Source: Scenedesmus sp. ARA3 (lineage: Eukaryota; Chlorophyta; Chlorophyceae; Sphaeropleales; Scenedesmaceae). Taken from it: 64,000 nucleotides of DNA. Below the pieces are notes generated by a model. That model saw only the letters and a program-made list of their open reading frames with translations. It searched no databases and had not been told where the DNA came from. Made by a program: the position numbers and the translations under genes. The stretch is taken from contig RWJK01000863.1 in assembly GCA_004335835.1 (NCBI GenBank), positions 1 through 64,000 of the forward strand, read 5' to 3'. Shown here piece by piece: positions 33,809 through 45,148 of this stretch (its first letter is position 1; every line of letters begins with the position of its first letter).

Positions 33809-34904
33809 GCGGCGGCTCATGTGGTCAGCGCTGCTCAGGCTGCAGTATGCAGCGCTGCCTAGTGTGCAGCAGCGTTGAAACTCGCAGCACATCTGCAACA
33901 GCACGATGCCTGTGCAGCACCGGCTGCTGGTGCAGATGGTGGGCGCTTGCTGTGCTCAAAATAACAGGCAGCAGCACACACTGTCAAAGAGTCAAGGAGC
34001 CGTATAGAGTCGGAGTGTTGCTGTGTTTTCAAAAAAATTAAGTTACAAAGCTCGAGGCCAGGAAGCTTGAATGGTTGACACATTGATCGTGGCACCGAAC
34101 CAGTGCCTGTGCGCACCAACACAATCAGCAATGCTCCAACAATGCTGCCTTGCCGTAGCGGCTGCAGCAGCTGCTTGCGGCAGGCACACCAATGCCAAGC
34201 TGTGGTGTTGAGTTCCCATGACTAGCAGAGATGTTGCTGTCAAGGCCGATATGCCCATGCATTGCTCAATGTATCTGAAGCTACCTACGCCACCCAAGAC
34301 TCACAACTAGACATGGTGAGATTAGACTGGCGGCAACGGCAGTGGCAGTAGCAAAATACCATGTGTTGGTTCAACTCATCAGTCAGCCACAACCACTGGT
34401 GTCGGACACCACTCAACTAGCAACGTCGTTGGCATTCACTGAATGCGGCGGCTGGCAGCCGCTAGCTGCCAACACAACCAGCCTAGTAGGATGAACTACT
34501 AGCCTGCTTGCATGCACCTGTTTGTCGCTGTCAACAACCAGCATGCCTGATCAAACTTTGGTTGCTGAGCCCGGCTGGGTGCCGGCCACCCGGGATGGAT
34601 CAAAGTAGCAAGTATAAACACAGCAGCACAGCTCATCCTGCCACTGCCAGCATCGCAGTTCACGCACCAGGCAGTCTGCAAACCTGCTTAGCGGTACAGG
34701 GCCTCCACCCTTGCACAACACAATCAGCCAACTAATGATACAACTCCTGGTTGAGTTTCGCACTGGATCAGGCATATAACACACACCGTCAAGAATATCC
34801 GTCGAGAATAACCACACAGTACTCACTGCAGCAGACATCAGTTGCCACTGGGCAAAGCACATGGGGTGCTTACTCTCTTAACGATGCACGTGCAGCAGCA
34901 ACAA
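33809..34904. other. Intergenic, no gene recognised
   Basis: No convincing reading frame or RNA gene. TTACA at 34043-34047 is TGTAA on the minus strand, a distant candidate poly(A) signal for the dehydrogenase gene ending at 34905. Confidence 0.45.
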
Positions 34905-37900
34905 TCAGTGATTGCCGTGCATCACGCAAGCAAGCACCATCAGCAAGGCCCACCACGCGAAGCCAGCAGCCCTAACAGCAGCAGCGCCGCTGGGTTGAGC
35001 AGGCCCTTGAGAAGCACTGACGCTGCGTGTGCCACTGCTGCTGCTGTTTGCGTTGCTGGCGTTGTAAGTCACGCGGTACAGCGCTCCGGTGCCGTCGTCA
35101 CTGATGAGCAGCGAGCCATCTGGCATTTGCTCCACATCCACCGGGCGGCCTGCAAGCGCAATGAAATACAAATGCAGGGTGGAAGGGTTCAAGTCAGGCA
35201 GCCAGTTTGTAGTGCCGGCAAAATGACGTGTCACTGATGAGCAACGGGCCATCTGGCATCTGCCTCCACATCCACCGGGCGGCCTGTAGGGTTATTAAAG
35301 CAAAAGCACACTGACACAAGAGTGAGGCAGAGAGCGTGCAATAAGATCAGGCTGGAGCATTGGAGCTTCTGACAGCTCTGCAGCAACTGGTGCGGTGTCT
35401 AGCAGCTGGTCCGCATCAATGGGGCGGCCTGTGGTGTTGTTTATTGAGGCATGAGCAGAGGCAACTGACAGAACGAGGCAGTGAATGTACACCACAAGCT
35501 GGCTGAAGCACTGCGGCTCTTGCAAGCTCTGCGGCAGCTGGTGCGCTGTGAGCAATGCGCTGTGAGCAATGCGCTGAGTTGACTGCACTGATAGACAAAA
35601 CGCCTCAGCAAACAAGATAGTTACATACATGAAATTGACCCCACCAACGAGCATCTGCAACAAGGTGTCACAGTACAACCACAGGCCCCTCAACTGCGCT
35701 CACCCCATGTGAAGTTGTGCGCGTTGTCATTCTCGTTCTGCAGCCAGCCGCTCGCAAACGGCTCGTACTCAGACACCGCATTTGTGCCATTAGCAACCCG
35801 CAGCATCACAATGCGGTAGCCAATTTTGGGGGCCCTGTTCCAGCTGCCGTGCTCTGCAATGAAAGCCGTGCCGTCATAATCGCGAGGGAAGGCGCCGGGG
35901 GTGCTGTTGCTCCAGCGGTAGAAGCGCATTCCCAGGGGTGCTGTGTGGGGCCCCAGCGCCTGTACTGGCTGCAGATTGAGGGTCGGGTCTGCGTCAGAAA
36001 ACGGGCCGCAGTAATGCAACAGCACCAGCAGCAGGGCATCGTCTCAGCAGATCACCATGCACATCACCATGCACAACCAAAAAGTCACAGCCATGTGCAT
36101 GGCAGCTGCAGCATGTCACTGCACGGAGACAAGAAAGCAGGATTCACGCCACGCACGACTCACACCATGTTAGTCATTACATTCTTCATGCTGAGCAGAC
36201 AGGAAAATCTGCGTTGCATTTTCCTGTGCGTGCTCACCAGAGCAGTTGACCACAGTGCCGTTGGGGTTGAACTCCGGATCTAGCAGCGGCTTTCCCGCCC
36301 CGAAATCCCTCGCATACGGGTCGCCTGATCCTTCGGTGTGGCAGTACGGGTGCCCAAAGTTCGGAATGCTCGCCGGTGTCGTCGCGCCGGGCCGGGCGAG
36401 GACGGTTGCGGAGTTGGCCGAAATACGGTTGAGCTCGCAGTCGGGCACGTCGTTGCCGATCTTGTCTCTGCCGTTGTCCTGCGAAAGATAAGCAGTATGT
36501 CGGATCCAGGAAGTCAGCGCTATGTCAGGCACGCGATCTGATGGGACCTTGACTGAAGATCTAGTGTGCTTCTGCCGCGTACCAACAAGCATTGCTGGTT
36601 TAAGTAACATGTTGATTGCATTTGCAGCAAAACACTGTCAGTGTGCACTGCGTAGAGGCCTCCAACCAGCTCCCACGGTTGTCAGTGTGTAATGCAGCAA
36701 GCAAGTCACGTCGCTGCTTGCTGCCGTGATGAGGATTACACGCGCACTTACCGTGAAGTAGAGCTCTCCTGTCTTGGGGTGCCAGTCAAAGCCAACACTG
36801 TTGCGCACACCTGCAGGCAGTACAAGCAGTACAGCCAGCAAGCAAGCAGTAAAGAGCAGCGCATCAAGGCGACAAAAGCAGCCAATCAGGCAGAACAGAC
36901 AGCACACGCAAGCAGCATTTAAAGCACATGATGTGAAGTAGTCATGCTGTGTGCTTGACGTGTCCTGCTTTGCACACCAAGACGGTAAGCGCGAGCTATG
37001 CATGCTATCTGGGCAACAAAAAAGGCCAGCAGCACAGGGCTGTTGCAGAAGCAGGTCCAGATCAATCACCTACACACTCACACCTTCTTCTGCAACTGAC
37101 ATCATGTGCAGTGTACATGTGCTAGCTGCTGGTTTGACAGCTGTGCGCCATGCAGGCATGTTCAACTTGTTGCTGATTAGTTACTGCCAAGTCTGTTGCC
37201 CCCCTCTCCTACCTGTAGCCAGCTGCCGCCCCTGAGGTGACATTCAGCGAATACAAGCTGCAAAACTGCATGCCCAGCAAGGCACAAACTGCGTGCAGAC
37301 ATTTGCAATCTCTATACCACTGCTCACCTGTAGCAAGTTGCCGCAGCTCTCCCGATGTAACATTCAGCGAGTACAGGCTGCCAAACTGGATGCCCTGCGC
37401 AGTGCGGTTCAGCTTGCACACGTTGCAGGGCACGCCTACTGCCAGCACCAGCAGGCCATCAGGGGCGAAGCGAAGCACGCGGCGGCCGTGCCAGCGGTCA
37501 CCCGGCAGCCTGTCTGTTATGACAGACTTGTTGCCTGTGAAGGGCTGCAAAGAGAATGCCACATGGCAGCAGCAGCAGCAGCAGCAGCAGCAGTGTTGAT
37601 GGTGAAGATTTGCTTGGACACAACGCGCACGTGCACGTGCACCCTGCAGTGGCCTGCTGCTGCTACCTCCTGCATACGCTGGCAACTCAACAAATTCCAA
37701 ATCATATGCTGACGTTCGGCTGGCACCAGCACACTGCCTTCTCTAAGTGCCCAAGACAATTAAGAACAAACAAAAAACAAAGACGAACAATGACAAACAA
37801 GAAACCATGTGAAGCCTACCTCATTGCGCAGCGCATAGCTGTGCACATTTGGCAGCCGCCACACCATGCCCTTGCCGTCCTGAAACCCTGACAGTAACAG

Positions 37901-38750
37901 GTCTGAACCCTGAACCACGACGCCATTGGGTGTGTCACTCCTCAACAGTGTGCCGCTGAAGTCTGGCACTCCATTGCTGTCTTCGTCCACAATGTAGTAA
38001 ACCTGCAGCAGGGATTACGCACGTGTTGCGACATGTGATCTGTGCAACAGTTGCTCAGATGAGGCTGGAGATCATAATATCAGCATGCAAGGCTGGATGG
38101 ATCATCGACAAGTGTCAGACGGGATGAGCTGTACATAGGCAGGTGATTTCGGCAAGCAGCTGCATCATGCGACTTCTAGCTGTGTATCTGGGTGACTGCG
38201 CAGTCCTGCATGCAGCCCACGCAACGTGCTGCTGCTGCTGTGATGGCCAGAATGCTGCGCTATACTTACGTTTCCCACGGGGTTTTTGCCGTCATCAGAT
38301 CCAGCAGACCCCACATACACAATGGTTGACCCATTGACCACAGTAGCTGAGATGGTGCGTGCTTTGGGCAGGCCATCTTGATACACACTGATGTTGAACC
38401 CCGGGGGTACAGTCAGCAGCTGTGGCTGCAGGCCCTTTACTTCTGGCACTGGCTCTGCTGCGTGTACTGCAAAGGGTTTCAAGGTGAAGGTGGTTGGCGG
38501 TGCAGCGTGTCAGTGCAAACGCATGGAGGGTGACATGTGGTGAAGAGGCATCACTGAACACAACTGCAGGCAGCACGCCCCTGGACGTCGCTATGCGAGC
38601 AGTATCACGACAAGTGGAGTTGAATGAAGCCTTACATGCATTGAACAGAGGCATGACTGCAAGTTTACTGTATGAACAGGCGAGTTACTCACCAGCAGAT
38701 GACCACAGCAGCAACAGTAGCTGTAGCACAGCGAAGCCGATACAGCCCAT
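34905..38750 (-). CDS. Secreted sorbosone/glucose dehydrogenase-like beta-propeller protein
   Basis: Eight exons (minus): 38693-38750, 38270-38466, 37820-38002, 37328-37544, 36752-36810, 36238-36478, 35704-35988, 34905-35149. They give 494 aa. A signal peptide (MGCIGFAVLQLLLLLWSSA) is followed by a propeller of the soluble PQQ-type sugar dehydrogenase (GSDH) family: LPKARTISATVVNG, RVLRFAPDGLLVLAVG, GVRNSVGFDWHPKTGELYFT, ISANSATVLARPG, GTAFIAEHGSWNR and GRPVDVEQMPDGSLLISDD. Many N-x-S/T sites (NGST, NVTS, NFTW) fit an extracellular or ER-lumen protein. The C-terminus ends with a short hydrophobic stretch (AGFAWWALLMVLACVM), compatible with a GPI signal or anchor. The family oxidises sugars with PQQ; substrate and cofactor use here are unknown. 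Confidence 0.88.
35225..35437 (-). repeat. Two exon echoes: 5' edge of dehydrogenase exon 8
   Basis: About 35225-35290 is a strong copy of the GRPVDVEQMPDGSLLISD edge. About 35393-35437 is an older one (GRPIDADQLLD). Both keep the acceptor and lie upstream of the last exon. Confidence 0.9.
37205..37275 (-). repeat. Exon echo: 3' edge of dehydrogenase exon 4
   Basis: Copy of SLYSLNVTSG and the donor CAG-GTAGGA, downstream of exon 4 (37328-37544). Linking intron sequence is also repeated. Confidence 0.9.
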
Positions 38751-39330
38751 GCTGACGCTGCGCACTTCAGCCAATATGTCACTCAGGTCAGTAGTCTAAG
38801 CCGATAGCTGCTGTTCGATCACTACCAGAGATGCTGCTGCTTCGTGAAACAAACGATTTCGCAGTTCCGGTGTCTGCCAATCAGACGATGCTAAGCGGCC
38901 AGATCTGCACGTGCCTGCTACTATGCATACCCGCACACTTTTACGGGTTCGACACACCAACGGTGCTAGCAGAAGCCATGTGATGTTACGCTAGGGCTCA
39001 TGTCTTGCTGCGTCATCCCTCGGGGGTACAAAACCACCAACACGTAGAGAGCTCCGCTGCTTCAACCAATATGTACAACTTAAACAGCTGAAATTGCCAA
39101 AAGGCGGCTGCAGCAGGCCAGGCAGCATTCGCTATAACTCACAGGCATTCCTGCAACCTCCCCATTACAACAGAATTGTTGTTGCGGGTTCCGGCTCTGT
39201 GTCAATCCTGAAAAAAGCACCTTGGTTCAAAACCTACACAAACTGCCGAAGTACCAACGATGCATCTACCAGGCACTGCAACACCCTATGACAACGTCGG
39301 TCAACTGCCGAAGTGCTTCAAGGAGTCATG
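38751..39330. other. Promoter region of dehydrogenase gene and VWA 3' flank
   Basis: No gene seen. TTACA at 39165-39169 (TGTAA on minus) is a possible poly(A) signal for the VWA gene about 700 bp upstream. Confidence 0.45.
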
Positions 39331-39850
39331 TTGCTGGCTGCCTCTTGCTCGCTGCCATGCTGCCATGCTGCCCGATTCAGCTTTAGCCTCGCGCCGCTGC
39401 AGCCCAGCCTGCTCCTTGCAGCATGCGCAGCATAAACATGACGCCTTGCTCAAAGCCAACCGCACTATTGCTTCTTCTTGCTCGCCGCCATGTACTGAGC
39501 CATGCCGCCCTGTGCTGCAGCCATGCTGCCGGGCTTGGCCTTTGCCTGCAGCCGCTGCAGCTTGGCCTGCCGCTTGCATCACATCATGATATGTCAAAGG
39601 CATCGTCACCGCCATCAGTGCTGCTTCTTGCTTGCTGCCATGCTGCCGGGCTTGGCCTCGCGCCGCTGCAGCCCAGCCTGCTCCTTGCACCAGCTGCAGC
39701 ATAAACATGACGCCTTGCTCAAGGCCAACCGCACCAAAGCACTAGTGCTCTTCCGCCATGTACTGCGCCATGCCGCCCTGCGCAGCTGCCATGCTGCCGG
39801 CCTCGGCCTGATCCTTGCACCAGCTGCAGCATGAACATGACGCCTTGCTC
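39331..39850 (-). repeat. Copies of the VWA stop-codon region in its 3' flank
   Basis: About four copies (near 39345-39480, 39475-39560, 39620-39750 and 39745-39850) repeat the SMAAAQGGMAQYMA...stop region and the following UTR (ACATGACGCCTTGCTCAAAGC), downstream of the real stop at 39872. Confidence 0.88.
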
Positions 39851-39871
39851 AAAGCCAACCGCACCACAACC

Positions 39872-42800
39872 CTAGTGCTTCTTCTTGCTCGCCGCCATGT
39901 ACTGAGCCATGCCGCCCTGCGCAGCAGCCATGCTGCCGGGCTTGGCCTTGGACTGCAGCCGCTGCAGCTTGGCCTGCTCCCTGCGCTGCTTCTCATGCGC
40001 CAGGCCAGCCAGGCGCCGCTTGCTGTTGCCGGCAGCGTCGTCCCAGTCAAACGCCAGCCGCGAGTCGGCCTGCAGATGTGAGGTAACATGCAGAAAGACA
40101 GCCAAGGTTGTTCATGCAGTGTGTACGATGTAAGGAAGTACGAGTGGAGGTAAGGGGGGGGGGTTCAGAAGTGCAGAAGCACAGCTGCATAACGATGGTG
40201 CTTGCAGGAAAGCAGCACACGCAGGTGGGCTTGCGCCAGGCCAGTCAGGCGGCGCTTGCTCTTGCCGGCAGCATCATATCAGTCATACGCCAGCCGCAAA
40301 TCGGCCAGCACAGGTGCCAGACAACAATACACAGATGTGCAGGGAAAAGACACAGTGGTGACACAGCCACGAGTCAGTCTGCACAGGTGCAGGCGATAAC
40401 AACACAGCTATTCTCGTATAAGACACAGTGGTGAGATGTGACGAGTTCACAAGCACTGTGTCGGGCATGCGCCAGCCGGCAGTCAGCTTGCACACCCAGC
40501 AACACACCAGATCACAAAACCCCAAAATGTGCACACCTGCACAGGCCCAACACAACAAACACCTGCGCAGACCCCACAGCAACCCACCTGCACGCTTGCC
40601 CAGCCCTCGAACTCGCTCATGCACTGCTCCACCTTGCCATTTGGCAGGTAGTTGGTGCACAGCGCGCGCAGCACGGCAGGGTCTGCACGCTTCTTCTCAG
40701 GGCTGCCGATGATGAGGCCGTGCACACCACAACAACACAGGCACAACCAGCTATGGACAGGCCAGCTTTGCCTCAAAATGCAGCAGTGCTGCAAAAGCAG
40801 TGCATCTCAACACCACAATCAAACAAAAACCCACCTGCACAGACGCCCAGCCCTCGAACTCGCTCATGCACTGCTCCACTTTCCCGTTTGGCAGGTAGTT
40901 GGTGCACAGCGCGCGCAGCACCGCTGGGTCTGCCCGCTTCTTCTCAGGGCTGCCGATGATGAGGCCGTGCACGCGCAGGCCCATCTTCTCTTTTGCTCCG
41001 GATAGCTTCTGCATGATTTCGGGGCCTGGCTGCCGCAGCTCCCCGTCTGCAGGCAGAAAAGGCAGGCAGTGCAGCGAGTTTGGTGTCTACCAGTGCAGCA
41101 GCAGCAGCTTCTCCTTCGCCCGGAGTACTGTTTGCAGTACAGGGGCCCTGGCTGGCTCAGCTCGCCGTCTGCATGCATAAAAAGGCAGGCAGTGCGGAAA
41201 ATCAAAGGGGACCAATGCAGGCGCAGGCCCATCTTCTCCTTCGCGCCAGACAGCTTCTGCATGATTTCGGGGCCGGGCTGCCGCAGCTCCCCGTCTGCAG
41301 GCAGAGAAAAGGCAGGCAGAGGAAAGGCAGGCAGAGCGGAAGATGAGTTGGACACCAATGCACGCGCAGGCCCATCTCCTCCTTCGCGCCAGATAGCCGT
41401 TGCATGACTCTAGAGGCCGGGCTGGCGCAGCTTCTAACACATGCGCATCAAACATGGACATCAACCTTTCCCCCCCCACCTGAGACCAGCAGGATGTCAC
41501 TGTTGGCCCATTTGGCATCTGTCAGCCTGTTGAGGCAGCGCCGCAGCGGCTCGTTGAAATCACTGCCGCCACACCATACCAGCACCCAGCACCTGCCACG
41601 GCCCCCACCCTCACCCAACATGACCAGCACCATCCAGTGCACTTCAACAGTGCCAAAAGCGACAATGCGTAATTAAGGCAGTCAGCACAGCAGTTTGCAG
41701 GCATACAAACACAAGGCCGGCCCCTACCTGAGACCAGCAGGAAGTCGCTGTTGGCCCACTTTGCATCTGTCAGCCGGGTCAGGCAGCGCCGCAGCGGCTC
41801 GTTGAAGTCACTGCCGCCATCCCACGCCGACACCCAGCACCTCGCCATTACCCACCCACCCCCTGACAGCACCGGACACCACCTTACGTTCATATGCATG
41901 AACACGGTGCTGAAAAGAGACAGTGCGTAGTGGTAAGTAAGCCAGCAAAGCTGATTGCAAGCATCCAGAACACTAAACACCACCCCAGCGCCGCACCTGA
42001 GACCAGCAGGATGTCGCTGTTGGCCCACTTTGCGTCGGTGAGCCTGTTGAGGCAGCGCCGCAGCGGCTCGTTGAAGTCGCTGCCGCCGTTGAACAGCGCC
42101 TCCAAAAAGTCCAGCAGCCGCAGCAGGGAGGGCATGTCCACGCCCAGCTCCACCTCACGCACCTGAAAGCGTCAACAGAGAAACTTTTTACTAACCAACT
42201 ACCACCACCCTGCAACTGTGGACACAGCGCTGCAGCAGGCACACAAACAGCACTGCGCCTCAAAAGGCATAACAACTCACCTCCGCTGGTCCCGCGAACC
42301 CAAACATGAAGCAGTCCCGCTCCTGCTCCTTCGCAGCCCGCATGCACTCAAGCGCGAGCGCCTTGGCCACAGTCTCGCGCGGCCCCCTCATACTGCCACT
42401 CGTATCCACACACAGCAGGATCGGCCCGCGGTCTGCGGTGGGGCGGATTTCGCGGCGTTCGGGGTTTATGGTTGTGGGGAACTCGCCCCAGCCGTCGCGC
42501 TCGTAGGTCTGCAGGCCTTTCTCGGCCATCTTGGCGTAGAAGAGCAGCTTGGACTGACGCACCAGGCGGCCACGCGCCAGCATAGCAGCCTCTGCAGCTC
42601 GGCGCAAAGATGATAAGTGTGAAAGCGATTGATACCGGCAACACACAGGGAAATAAAGGCATGAACGGTGTATAATAGTGTCCAGCCACATTCAGTGTGA
42701 GATGTCAGAGTAGATTGGACTGGCGCACCAGGCAGCCACGCGTCAGCATGGCGGCCTCTGAGAGAAAGTTAAAGGGAAAAGAGGACGGACTGTGTTGTGT

Positions 42801-44432
42801 GTGCTGTATCCAGGTGTGAATGTTTGAAAGCAGCTTAGACAGGAGCAGCAGGCCGCACACACCGCAGGGAGCTACCCCAGCCAAAGCCTCAAAGTACCAC
42901 AGCCAGTCTCCTAAGTAACAGTGTTCATCACTGTTCTCTGACTCGCTGGCAGCAGCCTGCTGATGTCATTGCTGCGTGTGAGGCCGCATGCAGTCACACG
43001 CGCAGCCTTTCAACTTGAGACTTTCAAGCGCATGTAACATCAGAAGTAACACATCATAAACGGTGTCACTGTCCCACCTGCTGGCAGCAGCCTGCTGATG
43101 TCGTCGCTGCACTGCACTCACAGTGTGAGGCCGCATGCGGTACACCTGCCGCCGTTCAAGCCGCATACAACATCCATATTATCACATTAATAACAGTGTT
43201 GACTTCTCACCTGCTGGCAGCAGTCTGCTGATGTCATCGCTGCGGGTGAGGCCACGCGTCTCCTGCGCCTCCAGCACCGTGCGCAGCAGCCCAGCCCGCC
43301 CGTTCATGTCCAGCAGCTGCACAGGAGCGCGCCTGCAGGGCGGCAGCCGCGCAAAAGAATGTTTAAAACCTTCTAACAGTGTATAGGACTGTTTTAACAC
43401 AGTGGCTTGCATGCTACACGCCACATGCAGACACTCCCATCCAGCCCGGCGCGCCTCCTTAGACGGCATGCTTGCCAGCATGTTTTGCCTCCGCCGCATC
43501 GAACGCCTCCATGTCATGATAACTCAGCTTACGTGCTGGCCACTCACCGCAGTGGCCCCCAGCCGCCGCCCCTGCCCAGGCTGCGCACCAGGTCACGCAG
43601 CTCCTTCAGGTCCTCCAGCTTGCGCCGCAGCTCATCAAGCTGGCTCCAGCCCTGGCAACAAAATAACATGTCACATGATGTCTTATGTTGTGTTGATTTG
43701 TTGAGTGGCGTACAATATGCACACTTGAATCTCCTTGAGGTCCTCCAGCTTGCGCCCAAGCTCGTCCAGCTGGCTCCAGCCCTGCAGTAATGCATGTGTT
43801 ATAATGTGTTGTGAAGTTATTAAAACAGACATGCCACATGCCTGCTCATTCCAAAGCAGAAGTAGCACATTGCGCAAGCCAACAGGAAGCACAGACACAA
43901 GAGCAGCACGTACGTGCTGTCCTACCCTTTACAGCCAACACAGCCGTAGGCAGCACTTGCCAGCAGCGCAACTCACTTAACCAGCAATCTTGCCCTCACA
44001 TCCCAACAGCAACTCCTGCACCCAAAGCATTCTACCCCTCAGCCCAAAACCCTCACCTGCCACCTCCAAATGTCGCCCTGCAGCTCAAACCCTGAACCGC
44101 CCAGCAGCGCCTCCAAACCCTGAAATGCCCGCCCAGCCTTGGTCAACGCCTCCATGGGCTCCTGCCAAGCCCCAAACCCTAAAACCTCAAGCCAAAATTA
44201 GTTGCCTAAACCCTCACCTGCCGCCTCCAGATGTTGCCCTGCAGCTCAAACCCTGAACCGCCCAGCAGCGCCTCCAAACCCTCAAACGCCCGCCCAGCCT
44301 TGGTCAACGCCTCCATGGGCTCCCGCCACTGAAAATACAACGCTTTGACCAGCTCAACCGCCAGCAGCTTCTCTGGGGGCAGCGCTGCTAAGATGGGGCT
44401 GAGCTTGGCGGGTGCAGCCTTGGGCACAGACT

Positions 44433-44469
<37 letters not shown>

Positions 44470-45050
44470 CAGCAGCAGCAGTGCAGGGTGGAGGCCATGA
44501 GATGAGATGTACGTGAATGGTGAGGGTTGTGCTGTTGGATAACAGCAGAAAGAACAGCCTCAAACAGTGCAGCTTGCCTGACGTGTTGCATGGGCTACCC
44601 TTTCCTGCTGCTGCTCCTGCTGCTCCTGCTGCTGCTGCTACAGCCAACACAATCCCCTCCGCAATGGCTTTAACACATTTCCTCCTCCTCCTGCCCTTGG
44701 GGCTCCCCGCACCCCTGCATACCGCACTAGCGGCTTGACTCGCTTGTGCTCTCAAATTAAATGCCCAACAAACATCAAAGCATGGCATGCCTCCACTCAC
44801 TTCCTCCCGTCCACTGATCCAGTGTGCTGCATCCTCCTACTGCTGCTGCTGCTGCTGATACATGCAACACAGTCACCCCCAACACAGCACTTCTGCCAGC
44901 CACCCACGCACCTCCTCCTCCTGCACTTGAGGCTCTCCACCGCCCCTGCGTGCTGCGCGTGCCGCCTTCTCCTGTGCGATGAGCTCCGCGATGCTCTCAA
45001 ACTTGTTGCCCTGCGCATCCACCTCGGGCTGCTCCTCCTCCTCCTCGATG

Positions 45051-45148
<98 letters not shown>

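Noticed and set aside
44160..44220. Telomere-like CCCTAAA motifs here and at 60238-60256
   Set aside because: Only one to three degenerate units occur, inside introns of active genes. They are too short for a telomere or interstitial telomere array.
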